DNA of 45,689 nucleotides from Methanobacterium sp. UBA353 (GTDB lineage: Archaea; Methanobacteriota; Methanobacteria; Methanobacteriales; Methanobacteriaceae): NCBI GenBank assembly GCA_002496805.1, contig DALO01000016.1, forward strand, positions 142,985-188,673. The letters run 5' to 3'. Position numbers and translations under genes: made by a program. This document shows, piece by piece, positions 1 through 8,817 of the stretch (the first letter of the stretch is position 1; every line of letters begins with the position of its first letter). A model generated the notes under the pieces. That model was given only the letters and a program-made list of their open reading frames with translations. It had not been told where the DNA came from and did not search any database.

Positions 1-65
<65 letters not shown>

Positions 66-96
66 TGGTTAGCACTTCCATGGTTTGACTGGTAGA

Positions 97-106
97 TTAT
101 ATAAAG
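97..106 (-). promoter_or_regulatory. TATA box (box A) of the tRNA-Val gene
   Basis: The minus strand reads CTTTATATAA here, close to the methanogen box A consensus TTTATATA. It is centred about 37 bases upstream of the mature tRNA 5' end. With the archaeal TATA-to-start distance of about 25 bases this leaves a short 5' leader of about 10 bases, as expected for a stable RNA gene. Confidence 0.7.
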
Positions 107-532
107 TTTTCCAAGTTGTGGGACTGAAAGTTAATAGGAGTGGGGTATGTTTTAAAATTAACATGAATTTCATGTTTTTCCTTTTTGCCATGTGATCATG
201 AAGATTTCTTTTGGTTTTGAATTTCCGGAATAATGTTTTCTCAATGAGACTGCCTCTGAAGCAATAGCAATGGTAGTTGTAGATTAGTATCCATTTTTCG
301 AAAAAAATTTTTAAGCTGCATTAATAAACTTTTCATCAGTTACAAGAGCCATGCAGCCATAAATGATAGTTATATACCCAAATTAAATATAATCCCTTAA
401 TTCCATCATATAGTGCGTTAATAACAACAATGTTAAATATTTTGGTATCTAATTGTAGTCGTAAAAACAATTTAATAACTAGTTCCACCTAATAAATTCT
501 GGAAAGATCACTAAATTTAATGAGGGATAACC
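107..532. other. Intergenic region before ilvE, no gene seen
   Basis: This A/T-rich stretch separates the divergent tRNA-Val and ilvE genes. No reading frame with a plausible start and ribosome binding site is apparent. At 160-176 there is a palindrome, AACATGAA-T-TTCATGTT, followed by a T-rich run. It could be a protein-binding site or a weak terminator, but nothing else supports a function. The ilvE promoter should lie in the right part of this region; several TATA-like strings occur and none stands out. Confidence 0.4.
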
Positions 533-1456
533 ATGGCCTTTGAAGAGTCGGGGAAAATCTGGTTCAATGGAAAGTTCGTTGATTGGAAAGAAGCACAAGT
601 TCACGCATTATCACACGTAGTACACTATGGATCAAGCGTTTTTGAAGGAATACGGTGTTATAAAACATTAAAGGGTCCAGCAGTGTTACGTTTACAGGAA
701 CATGTAGCTCGTCTTTACAATTCTGCCAAGATCTATCGGATGAAAATCCCACACACCCAAGAAGATTTCTGCCAGGCCGTTTTAGACACTATAAAGACCA
801 ATAACTTGGAAGCATGTTACATCCGGCCTGTGATATTCCGAGGTTATGCTGAACTTGGAGTATATCCCCTAAATTGCCCCATAGAGTGCCTTATAGCAGT
901 TTGGGCTTGGGGAAAATATTTGGGAGAAGAAGCCCTTGAACAAGGTGTTGATGTGGGTGTGTCTGCTTGGCGCCGTATGGCTCCTAACACCATGCCTAAC
1001 ATGGCCAAAGCTGGTTCCAACTATATGAACAGTCAATTGGCCAAGATGGAGGCGATTTCCAATGATTATGATGAAGCTATTATGCTGGATTATCATGGCA
1101 TGGTGAGTGAAGGCAGTGGAGAAAACATTTTCCTAGTAAAAGATGAAATTCTTTACACCCCTCCTCGGTCTTCTTCATTGTTGGATGGAATAACCAGAAA
1201 TTCCATTATTACTTTGGCTGGAGAAATGGATTTAAAAGTTAATGAGGAAGAAATTCCCAGAGAAATGCTATATATTGCTGATGAAATCTTTTTAACTGGA
1301 ACTGCTGCCGAAATAACCCCCATAAGATCTGTAGACCGAATAACTATTGGTAATGGTTCAAGGGGAGAAGTTACGAAAAAATTACAGGACCGTTTTTTCG
1401 CCATTTTGGAGGGAAAAGCAGAAGATTCCTACGGTTGGCTTACCTTTTTAAAATAA
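533..1456 (+). CDS. ilvE: Branched-chain-amino-acid aminotransferase
   Basis: A PLP-dependent class IV aminotransferase that makes valine, leucine and isoleucine from their 2-oxo acids with glutamate. The 307-residue length is normal for IlvE. The segment around residues 157-166 (MAKAGSNYMN) matches the site of the PLP Schiff-base lysine, here K159. Further family motifs are the N-terminal HYGSSVFEGIR (31-41), DYHGMVSEGSGENIFLVKD after the lysine, and the C-terminal GTAAEITPIRSVD. The ATG is preceded by GAGGG (about 8 bases away). It appears monocistronic: the next gene, uppP, starts 296 bases downstream. Confidence 0.95.
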   Translation: MAFEESGKIWFNGKFVDWKEAQVHALSHVVHYGSSVFEGIRCYKTLKGPAVLRLQEHVARLYNSAKIYRMKIPHTQEDFCQAVLDTIKTNNLEACYIRPVIFRGYAELGVYPLNCPIECLIAVWAWGKYLGEEALEQGVDVGVSAWRRMAPNTMPNMAKAGSNYMNSQLAKMEAISNDYDEAIMLDYHGMVSEGSGENIFLVKDEILYTPPRSSSLLDGITRNSIITLAGEMDLKVNEEEIPREMLYIADEIFLTGTAAEITPIRSVDRITIGNGSRGEVTKKLQDRFFAILEGKAEDSYGWLTFLK

Positions 1457-1627
1457 ACACTTTTTTTAATGGATGAAAAAATAACAATAGAGAAAATCAT
1501 TCAATTAATAATTTTTCCATGATTAAGGTAGAAATAATGCACGAATAGGTCTGAATTCTGGAAAAAACTATTTATTTAACTGAATTAAATTTAATGTGCA
1601 GATTCAAATGTAAAAAGAAATTGAAAT

Positions 1628-1658
1628 AGTTATAACTTTTAACTTAGAAGTTATAACT
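1628..1658. repeat. 11-bp inverted repeat between ilvE and uppP
   Basis: AGTTATAACTT at 1628-1638 is repeated in perfect inverse at 1648-1658 with a 9-base spacer. Each arm also contains the self-complementary decamer AGTTATAACT. It could form an RNA hairpin ending the ilvE transcript, or act as a double operator for uppP, whose start lies about 95 bases downstream. The sequence alone does not decide between these. Confidence 0.5.
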
Positions 1659-1752
1659 GATCCTGTTTGGAATAATCGGTTTAATGAAACGAATCTCTTT
1701 TTCATTCTTGAAATTACTTAACAGATATATGAAAAATAATGGAGAATAATAA

Positions 1753-2592
1753 ATGGACATCATTCAAGCAATAATAATGGGTATGGTTCAGGGATTAACT
1801 GAATTTCTACCAGTGAGCAGTTCCGCCCACTTGGTTATTTTGCCAGAGTTACTGGGAGCAAAATCCAGTTTGGCATTTGACACTCTCTTACATGTTGGTA
1901 CATTAGTAGCAGTAGTAGGATACTTCTGGAAAGACATATTAGCAATGATTAAAGCTTTTTTTTCTAGTTTAATAGATCTTTCCCATGGTAACTTTAAAGA
2001 TGGTGTGAAAAATGACCCATTTAAAAGATTGACTTGGTTGGTGTTTGTGGGTACAATACCTGCAGGTCTTATGGGTGTTCTGTTAAAAACCCAGTTTGAA
2101 CTTCTTTTCAGCTCATTAACAGCAGTTGGATTCTTCTTACTTATAACTGGAGTAATACTATGGGCGGCAGAATGGATTTCAAAGAAAAATAGTGGAAAAA
2201 AAGGAAAAAAGATAAAAGAAGTTTCGTTCTCAAATTCACTGGTCATAGGCCTATTCCAAGGATTTGCCATAGCACCAGGAATATCGCGTTCTGGGTCCAC
2301 AATTGCATCAGGCCTTTTTTTAGGACTTGAAAGAAAATTAGCGGCACGATATAGTTTTATATTATCCATACCCGCAATATTAGGTGCTGCACTAATTCAA
2401 ATCAAAGATATTATTAGTTTTGACTCAAACATTGCTGTATTAATCTGTGGTTTTCTATCATCCGCTATATTCAGTTATTTGGCTGTTAAATTCATGATGA
2501 ATTACATCCAAAAGCACAACCTCCTGATTTTTTCGTACTACTGCTGGATAGTTGGAGCACTAACCCTTTTAATACCCCTGATCTGGAAATAA
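1753..2592 (+). CDS. uppP: Undecaprenyl-diphosphatase (UppP/BacA family)
   Basis: An integral membrane phosphatase that removes a phosphate from polyprenyl diphosphate so the lipid carrier can be reused; in this archaeon it may act in pseudomurein or glycan assembly. Two signature motifs are visible: LTEFLPVSSSAHL (residues 15-27, with the catalytic glutamate) and PGISRSGST (about residues 175-184). Several long hydrophobic segments fill the 279 residues, a normal length. The start is supported by GGAG at 1741-1744. The gene converges on the cyclase-family gene at 2627 with only 34 T-rich bases between the stops. Confidence 0.9.
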   Translation: MDIIQAIIMGMVQGLTEFLPVSSSAHLVILPELLGAKSSLAFDTLLHVGTLVAVVGYFWKDILAMIKAFFSSLIDLSHGNFKDGVKNDPFKRLTWLVFVGTIPAGLMGVLLKTQFELLFSSLTAVGFFLLITGVILWAAEWISKKNSGKKGKKIKEVSFSNSLVIGLFQGFAIAPGISRSGSTIASGLFLGLERKLAARYSFILSIPAILGAALIQIKDIISFDSNIAVLICGFLSSAIFSYLAVKFMMNYIQKHNLLIFSYYCWIVGALTLLIPLIWK

Positions 2593-2626
2593 ACCCATAT
2601 CTAATTCTCTTTTTTATTGATTCGTA

Positions 2627-3352
2627 TTAATTTATTTGAGCCAGAACAGTGCAGGGAGCACTATCGATTGCGTCAACTTGCCAAGGCACAACCAAGACTT
2701 TTATCAATTCAGTCCCTTCCCCAACAACACGTAAATCTAAATCTTCGACTAAAACAAGAGGTTTTCCTAAACTGGCCACATTCATAAAAGCATTCTGATG
2801 AACTTCAATAGACTCTTTCATCCTACCATAACGAGACATGGATATCGTGTCAATACCCAAACAAGCTAGGTTTGGAAGTTGGCAACGAAGATAAAAAACA
2901 GCCCCAGGAGAAATACCCGGATTTTGTGTTGAATATATCTTAGCATTCTCATCATGATATGTTCCAAAACCAGTGCGGAGCAATAAACAATCGATATTTT
3001 TAATTAAAACTTTATTTTTACTTAAAAAATGAGAGATATCTTGCTTATTAATCAGTTCATCACGGTTTTTTGGACAGTCCCAAATGATTGAATTGTAAAA
3101 AACTAATTCATCTGCACTATAGTCAGATATAATCTTCCCATCCTTTAAAAAATGAGCCGGTGCATCAACATGTGTGCCTGAATGATTTTCTACCGTTATG
3201 ATTGAAGTGTTATAATTACCTCCTGTTAAAATCTGATTTTTAGGAGTAATGCGTGGTTCCTTAAGATCAGGATGGAGTGGGCTGTTAGAATTTAGAGTGT
3301 AAGAAAGTCGTATGTATTTACACCTATTGGATATATTCTTTTTTGGATTCAT
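2627..3352 (-). CDS. Cyclase-family (kynurenine formamidase-like) metal hydrolase
   Basis: A 241-residue protein of the cyclase family (PF04199), whose members include arylformamidase/kynurenine formamidase and isatin hydrolase. The metal-binding signature HSGTHVDAP is at residues 57-65, giving H57, H61 and D63 as expected ligands. The later GIDT segment is also typical of the family. The substrate cannot be read from sequence. The start ATG follows GAGGAATT, a good ribosome binding site. It lies 38 bases downstream of cobT on the same strand and is probably co-transcribed with it; whether it has a part in cobalamin metabolism is unknown. Confidence 0.75.
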   Translation of the reverse strand: MNPKKNISNRCKYIRLSYTLNSNSPLHPDLKEPRITPKNQILTGGNYNTSIITVENHSGTHVDAPAHFLKDGKIISDYSADELVFYNSIIWDCPKNRDELINKQDISHFLSKNKVLIKNIDCLLLRTGFGTYHDENAKIYSTQNPGISPGAVFYLRCQLPNLACLGIDTISMSRYGRMKESIEVHQNAFMNVASLGKPLVLVEDLDLRVVGEGTELIKVLVVPWQVDAIDSAPCTVLAQIN

Positions 3353-3390
3353 AATTCCTCTATTAGTACTTCATCATCGCAATGAGGAGT

Positions 3391-4458
3391 TTAAAAAATT
3401 TGTTTACATAATTCCTCGGTTTTTATTCTTATTTCTTCGATGGGAACTCCTTTAAGATTTGCGGCTAACATTGCCCCACCAGCCCCAGCACCTTCCTTCA
3501 CTGCACCTTTAACATAATTTTTCAGACCAAGATTGTCTGATTTTCCAAATCCAGGGTCAACTGCAAATATGTTAATTGGTGCAATTTGTTTGGTAATGTA
3601 GTGTATGTCGGAAGTTTCATCGGTGGCCACGAAGATTGTGGTGGCTATGGAAACATCATCAAAGGAAAAATCCAGTATAGCTTCTTTCAAAAATGCACAC
3701 ACAGCTGTCATCTGGGTGCCTCCGGCTAACGTCACTGGTACAGTACTTCCAGCAGTTATGCCTGCTACTGCAGGAATCATTGGATCTCCCACAGCTTGTA
3801 CAGCCTGAAATGGATCAAGAGGAATTTGATCAATTAGTCCTGAAGCATTTAACCCTTTTTCAACTGTTTGGCGTTTAAGTGCGTGGGGATTGTCTGGAGT
3901 ACTGCCACTTAACTTATCCCAAACATCATATCCCATAGCCGCTAAAGCACCTAAGGCAGTAGTAGTGCCTGCTGGTGTGCTTTCACCAAGGATTAAATGA
4001 CTAGTAAGTTTCGAAAGAGTTTCACCCAATGTTATGCCTTTATTATATATTTCTTCAGGGTTTTCAACCGCTTGCCCTGATAAAATACTTTGTCCCTCTT
4101 TATTATTAATATTAAGATAAGGTATGTTTGGTTTAATCACTGCCCCCGCATCTGCAATCAAAAAGGGTATTTTAGACAATTCTAAAGATGCTTTTGTTAT
4201 TACTGCAGGTGTGGGAGCTGCTTGACCTTTCACAAGAGTTTGGGGGATCTCTGGAAGGCATCGGGGTTCACCATGTACAATCAGCTCTGCATCAGCAGCA
4301 GGTGTGTAATCAGTGAGCTCAGGAGATGCGCCTGCACCAGTAATTCCAGGTATTCTTGAGGTTAATGTAGAAGCAATTACGCATAAAAATAATGTATCCA
4401 TATTCTGCAATTTAGGGATTACTTTCTGTGATCCGTAACTTTTTATAGCCTGGTCCAT
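3391..4458 (-). CDS. cobT: Nicotinate-nucleotide-dependent phosphoribosyltransferase (archaeal CobT, UPF0284)
   Basis: A member of the archaeal CobT-like family, proposed to activate the lower-ligand base of cobamides by transferring ribose phosphate from nicotinate mononucleotide. Recognisable parts are the glycine-rich GITGAGASPELTDY near the N-terminus, LGESTPAGTTTALG in the middle and GAGGAMLAANLKG near the C-terminus. The length, about 355 residues, is normal. The frame is open to a TTG at 4467, but GGATTGAT followed by AAAT places the ribosome binding site before ATG 4458, so I prefer that start. Other B12 genes (cbiB, cbiG, cbiH) lie near the origin. Confidence 0.85.
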   Translation of the reverse strand: MDQAIKSYGSQKVIPKLQNMDTLFLCVIASTLTSRIPGITGAGASPELTDYTPAADAELIVHGEPRCLPEIPQTLVKGQAAPTPAVITKASLELSKIPFLIADAGAVIKPNIPYLNINNKEGQSILSGQAVENPEEIYNKGITLGETLSKLTSHLILGESTPAGTTTALGALAAMGYDVWDKLSGSTPDNPHALKRQTVEKGLNASGLIDQIPLDPFQAVQAVGDPMIPAVAGITAGSTVPVTLAGGTQMTAVCAFLKEAILDFSFDDVSIATTIFVATDETSDIHYITKQIAPINIFAVDPGFGKSDNLGLKNYVKGAVKEGAGAGGAMLAANLKGVPIEEIRIKTEELCKQIF

Positions 4459-4526
4459 ATTTATCAATCCAACTTTAGGTAATGATAGAAACTCTAACCA
4501 TATTAATAAAAAGATAGGATGAGATG

Positions 4527-4536
4527 ATATATAAAA
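4527..4536 (-). promoter_or_regulatory. Probable TATA box for cobT
   Basis: The minus strand reads TTTATATATC here, about 70 bases upstream of the cobT start. An archaeal start about 25 bases further on would give a leader of 35-45 bases. It sits in the 200-bp divergent region shared with kae1. Confidence 0.5.
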
Positions 4537-4583
4537 ATAAACTGGTTGAACAACAATAATTTACTGAATATGAAGTAAAAAAT

Positions 4584-4594
4584 AAGATATAAAT
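4584..4594 (+). promoter_or_regulatory. Probable TATA box for kae1-bud32
   Basis: AGATATAAATG on the plus strand, about 70 bases before the GTG start of kae1. The predicted transcript start near 4617 leaves a leader of about 40 bases that contains the ribosome binding site GAGGTGAT. Confidence 0.4.
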
Positions 4595-4659
4595 GATCAA
4601 ATACTTGTTAGTCCTTATTCTTAATAATTGGATTTTCGGTTGATATTGAGGTGATCTGA

Positions 4660-6312
4660 GTGATTTGTATTGGATTAGAAGGAACTGCAGAAAAAACTGG
4701 TGTGGGTATCGTGGATTCTGATGGAACTATCCTCGCCTCAAAAGGTAAAGCCCTTATTCCAGGAAAAGGAGGTATACATCCTCGTGAAGCTGCAGAACAT
4801 CATGCAAAAAATTTAGTCCATCTGATTAAACAATCTCTAAAAGAATCTGGATTAACTATCGAGGATGTTGATTTGGTAGCATTCTCACGTGGTCCTGGTC
4901 TGGGACCTGCACTGCGTACAGTGGCAACCGCAGCACGTAGCTTGGCACTTTTATTGAAAGTCCCCCTAATTGGTGTTAACCATTGCATAGGCCATATAGA
5001 GATAGGAAGATTGACAACGTGTTGTCAAGACCCATTAACTCTTTATGTTAGTGGAGGTAACACGCAAGTTATTGCCTTTGATGCTGGGCGCTATCAAGTT
5101 TTTGGAGAAACCTTAGACATTGCCATAGGGAACTGTTTAGATCAGTTTGCCAGAAGAGTTGGGCTGGGACACCCCGGAGGTCCTAGAATAGAAGAGCTAG
5201 CTTGGAAATCAGATAATTATCTGAAGTTACCATACACGGTGAAGGGTATGGACCTATCATTTTCAGGATTACTCACTGCCGCTATTCGTCAGTTTGAATC
5301 TGGTGCAACTTTAGAAGATGTGTGTTTCAGTTTACAAGAAACAGCCTTTTCAATGTTAGTAGAGGTTACAGAACGCGCATTAGCACATTCAAAGAAAAGT
5401 GAAGTGTTATTAGTGGGAGGAGTTGCTGCTAACAAGCGGCTTCGTGAAATGCTCGATATTATGACTCAAGATCATTACGCTGATTTTTTCATGCCTGAAA
5501 TGAAGTATTGTGGTGATAATGGAGCTATGATTGCTTGGCTAGGTATGTTAATGCATCAGCACGGAATTAAACAAAACATTTCAAACAGCAAAGTTATTCA
5601 ACGTTACCGTACCGATGAAGTGGATCTTCCATGGATGGAAAAATCAAGTCAAAAACTTCAACTTCCCCCTGAAATGATGGCTAAGGGGGCTGAAGCCAAC
5701 ATATATGCAGATCAATATCTTGGAGAAGATGTGCTTTCTAAAAAAAGAATTTCTAAAAGTTATAGAATAAAGGAAATTGACTTATATCTCCGAAAAAAAC
5801 GTACTCGTAAAGAAGTTAAACTTCTAGGAGAATCAAAAAGGTGTGGAATTATCACCCCCCTGGTTTATCATGTGGATGAGGAAAAAACCACCATTATTAT
5901 GGAAAATGTTAAAGGAAGTAATGTTAAAGAACTTTTTAGTGAAGAAACTAAACTGGATATTTCTCAAATACGAGCCATTTCCAACAATATTGGAGTAAAC
6001 ATCGCACGTCTGCATAACTGTGGGATAATTCATGGAGATCTTACAACCAGCAACATCATCCTAAGAAATAATGAAAACTGTCAAGAAGCAGATGTAGTGT
6101 TTATTGATTTTGGGTTGGGAAAAAATTCCAATCTTGTTGAAGATAAAGGAGTGGACTTATTGGTCTTTAAAAAGGCAATTAGTAGCATACATCATGATAT
6201 AAGTCAGGATTGTTTCATTTCCATACTGAACGGGTACCAAGAAGCAGATGATTATAAACAGATTGTAGCCAAAATCGAAGAAATTGAAAGAAGGGGAAGG
6301 TATACATCTTAG
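4660..6312 (+). CDS. kae1-bud32: tRNA threonylcarbamoyladenosine synthase Kae1 fused to Bud32 kinase
   Basis: A bifunctional KEOPS component: the Kae1 half transfers threonylcarbamoyl to A37 of ANN-decoding tRNAs, and the Bud32 half is its regulatory ATPase/kinase. The Kae1 part (about 1-325) has the metal motif HCIGHIE (H108, H112), the nucleotide-binding FSRGPGLGPALR, and YCGDNGAMIAW. The Bud32 part begins near 340 with GAEANIY, then has HGDLTTSN, the metal-binding DFGLG and the conserved C-terminal RRGRY. The 550 residues match the known archaeal fusion. The start is GTG, four bases after GAGGTGAT at 4648-4655. The XTPase gene follows after 54 bases and rpsO later, perhaps as one transcript. 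Confidence 0.95.
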   Translation: MICIGLEGTAEKTGVGIVDSDGTILASKGKALIPGKGGIHPREAAEHHAKNLVHLIKQSLKESGLTIEDVDLVAFSRGPGLGPALRTVATAARSLALLLKVPLIGVNHCIGHIEIGRLTTCCQDPLTLYVSGGNTQVIAFDAGRYQVFGETLDIAIGNCLDQFARRVGLGHPGGPRIEELAWKSDNYLKLPYTVKGMDLSFSGLLTAAIRQFESGATLEDVCFSLQETAFSMLVEVTERALAHSKKSEVLLVGGVAANKRLREMLDIMTQDHYADFFMPEMKYCGDNGAMIAWLGMLMHQHGIKQNISNSKVIQRYRTDEVDLPWMEKSSQKLQLPPEMMAKGAEANIYADQYLGEDVLSKKRISKSYRIKEIDLYLRKKRTRKEVKLLGESKRCGIITPLVYHVDEEKTTIIMENVKGSNVKELFSEETKLDISQIRAISNNIGVNIARLHNCGIIHGDLTTSNIILRNNENCQEADVVFIDFGLGKNSNLVEDKGVDLLVFKKAISSIHHDISQDCFISILNGYQEADDYKQIVAKIEEIERRGRYTS

Positions 6313-6344
6313 ATCATATACTAAGATACTTATAAGTTATAACT
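6306..6344. repeat. Hairpin at the kae1 stop plus overlapping palindromes
   Basis: ATCTTAG (6306-6312, including the TAG stop of kae1) pairs with CTAAGAT (6321-6327) across an 8-base loop. Directly after it come two overlapping self-complementary decamers, ACTTATAAGT (6328-6337) and AGTTATAACT (6335-6344). The second equals the decamer in both arms of the repeat at 1628-1658. The TTATAA core may also be a TATA box for the next gene. A regulatory role is a guess. Confidence 0.35.
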
Positions 6345-6366
6345 CATGTTTGATTGGAGTGATAAT

Positions 6367-6930
<564 letters not shown>

Positions 6931-6933
<3 letters not shown>

Positions 6934-6963
6934 TCTATAATTTCTATGCAAACCCATAGATTA
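6931..6963 (+). promoter_or_regulatory. Alternative hairpins in the rpsO leader
   Basis: TAATCTAT (6931-6938, starting at the XTPase stop) can pair with ATAGATTA (6956-6963). Alternatively TCTATG (6943-6948) can pair with CATAGA (6955-6960). The two pairings share the same 3' strand and exclude each other. They lie 45-78 bases before the S15 start. A switch or S15 feedback site is possible but not shown. Confidence 0.3.
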
Positions 6964-7008
6964 CCACAGCGTAAAAAAATAGATATTAACGATTATAAAG
7001 GTGATTAA

Positions 7009-7410
7009 ATGGTAGAAAAACCAGGATGGGTTGATTATTCAACCGAAGAAATCGAAGACATAATTTTAAAGCTAAGAAAAGAAGGGAAATCAGCCAGTGT
7101 CATAGGAGTAATTCTTAGAGACCAGTATGGAATCCCAGACGTCAAAAGTGTAACCGGTATGAAGATTACCCACATACTGGAAAAACATGGTCAGACTGAA
7201 GAATACCCAGAAGATTTGATGAATCTCATCAGAAAGGCTGTTAACATCAGAGAACATCTCAAAGAAAACCCTAAAGACTTACACACCAAAAGAGGACTGC
7301 AATTAGTCGAATCCAGAATCAGGAGACTGGTAAACTACTACACCAATGAAGGAGTTTTACCTGAAGGATGGAGATATGAACCAAAACAAGCAGCACTACT
7401 TGTTAAGTAA
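7009..7410 (+). CDS. rpsO: 30S ribosomal protein S15
   Basis: The small-subunit protein S15 (eukaryotic uS15), which binds the central domain of 16S rRNA. The 133-residue length has the archaeal N-terminal extension (KPGWVDYSTEEIEDIILKL) ahead of the common fold. The C-terminal part (RGLQLVESRIRRLVNYY) is the helical rRNA-binding region. The ATG follows GGTGAT with three bases between, the typical local spacing. It is downstream of the XTPase gene by 75 bases and converges on the ABC operon, with a strong hairpin between the two stops. Confidence 0.95.
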   Translation: MVEKPGWVDYSTEEIEDIILKLRKEGKSASVIGVILRDQYGIPDVKSVTGMKITHILEKHGQTEEYPEDLMNLIRKAVNIREHLKENPKDLHTKRGLQLVESRIRRLVNYYTNEGVLPEGWRYEPKQAALLVK

Positions 7411-7420
7411 TTTAAAAATA

Positions 7421-7469
7421 TTCTCTTTTAAAATGGTCAATAACGAATTTCTGACCTTTTAAAAGAGAA
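7421..7469. terminator. Long hairpin between convergent rpsO and ABC operon
   Basis: TTCTCTTTTAAAATGGTCA (7421-7439) is followed by its inverse, TGACCTTTTAAAAGAGAA (7452-7469). The stem is 18 bp with one bulged T and a 12-base loop. It starts 11 bases after the rpsO stop, and the minus-strand permease gene ends about 70 bases on the other side. It may end both transcripts or protect their 3' ends; archaeal termination mainly needs T-runs, which occur within the arms. Confidence 0.55.
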
Positions 7470-7541
7470 CTAATATTTCTCCTATAATTAAACAAATAAT
7501 TTACTTTTATTTAACAATTAAACTGCTGATCGAGTCACAAA

Positions 7542-8816
7542 TTAATTTTCAGCACTTAATCTGAATCTGGAAAACAATACCATACCTACGATAAATATTA
7601 TGGTAGTGAGAACTGCACTCCAGGCCAGGTCATAAGTAATGGCGCTCAATCCATTTCCATATATCAAAACTGATTTTAATGCATTTAAAATATGAGTCCA
7701 GGGGAGTACATCATATATTTGGAAGGATCTGCCCATGATTTCACCTATAACTACCAGGGGAAGCTGGAAAAATGCTCCAACCACGAAACTGGTAGGTACC
7801 ACCACCATTATACCTAAATTAAATGCTTGAGTATCATTTTTTGCAAAAGAGGCAATTATCATTCCTAATGCAATAGAACCGACTCCTCCAATGACTCCTA
7901 TAAACATGGCCAACAAAATGGAGTTTAAACCTCCCTGCCAGTTGAAACCCATTATCAAAGAAACGGTAAGTAGAATTAAAACCTGAATAGCTGCCACTAC
8001 TGACCAGGGAATGAGTGCACCAAATAACATGTCAAATGATCTCATTTTAGAAATTCTTAAACGAGCTAAAGTACCTTTTTCCACTTCCTTGGTCAAACTG
8101 GCTGCCACTGTAGTGGCAAGGAGCAAAATTGCAAATAACATCATTCCTGGCGCCAGAAAATCAAACTGTGAAAAAGACTCAGTACCAGAGACTGATTCTA
8201 CATCTCCCTCAAACAATTTAAGAGGTTCAACAGAAGATCCTGATGCTTGGCTTTGAATATTGACCACCAGATTATCCTGATATTCGTCTATAATTTTTAT
8301 TAATACTACTTGAGAAACTCCAAAGCCCATGCTTGATGAATCTCCGCTAATAATTAGTTTAAGGGTGTCGTTATTTGAATTATTATAAGATGATGTTGTT
8401 CCTGTTGTTTGCGCAGTGATTGAATCCTCCATTTTATCTACGGTGGTTTGTGAAAAATTTTTAGGAATTACAATCATAACATCGGCTTCTTTAAGCTGTA
8501 TAAGCTTATTTGCAGAAGATTCTGAAGTATCTATTACATTAAATAACTTAACATCACTGTCTTCATATTCAACATCACGGAAAATTTCGGTCAGATTATC
8601 CCCAAAATTAACCTTTTCATTGGTTAAAGGCATCTTTGCACCTTCATCAAGGTTAACAACTGCCAGATTATATGTTTCATTAGTTTGACCCATATTCCCA
8701 TAGACGATTCCAAAAATAATCATGAAGAACATGGGAAAGAGCAGTATCATGAAAAGACCTCTGCGGTCTCTTATAAGTTCTTTAAAATCTTTAATTGCTA
8801 CACTAATGAATTTCAT
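7542..8816 (-). CDS. ABC-2 type transporter permease
   Basis: The membrane subunit of an ABC exporter with ABC-2 topology. One transmembrane helix (about residues 20-42) is followed by a soluble outer domain of about 180 residues rich in Thr, Ser and Asn (about 45-220). Five or six hydrophobic helices then run to the C-terminus. The cargo cannot be inferred, although this layout with a DrrA-like ATPase and a PadR regulator is common for drug or lipid efflux. The ATG comes one base after the TAA stop of the ATPase gene and uses GAGGG inside that gene, so translation is likely coupled. Confidence 0.85.
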   Translation of the reverse strand: MKFISVAIKDFKELIRDRRGLFMILLFPMFFMIIFGIVYGNMGQTNETYNLAVVNLDEGAKMPLTNEKVNFGDNLTEIFRDVEYEDSDVKLFNVIDTSESSANKLIQLKEADVMIVIPKNFSQTTVDKMEDSITAQTTGTTSSYNNSNNDTLKLIISGDSSSMGFGVSQVVLIKIIDEYQDNLVVNIQSQASGSSVEPLKLFEGDVESVSGTESFSQFDFLAPGMMLFAILLLATTVAASLTKEVEKGTLARLRISKMRSFDMLFGALIPWSVVAAIQVLILLTVSLIMGFNWQGGLNSILLAMFIGVIGGVGSIALGMIIASFAKNDTQAFNLGIMVVVPTSFVVGAFFQLPLVVIGEIMGRSFQIYDVLPWTHILNALKSVLIYGNGLSAITYDLAWSAVLTTIIFIVGMVLFSRFRLSAEN

Positions 8817-8817
8817 G

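Noticed and set aside
2627..4458. Cobalamin operon consisting of cobT and the cyclase-family gene
   Set aside because: The genes are adjacent on one strand, but the hydrolase has no known role in corrin synthesis, so only co-transcription is suggested, not a shared pathway.
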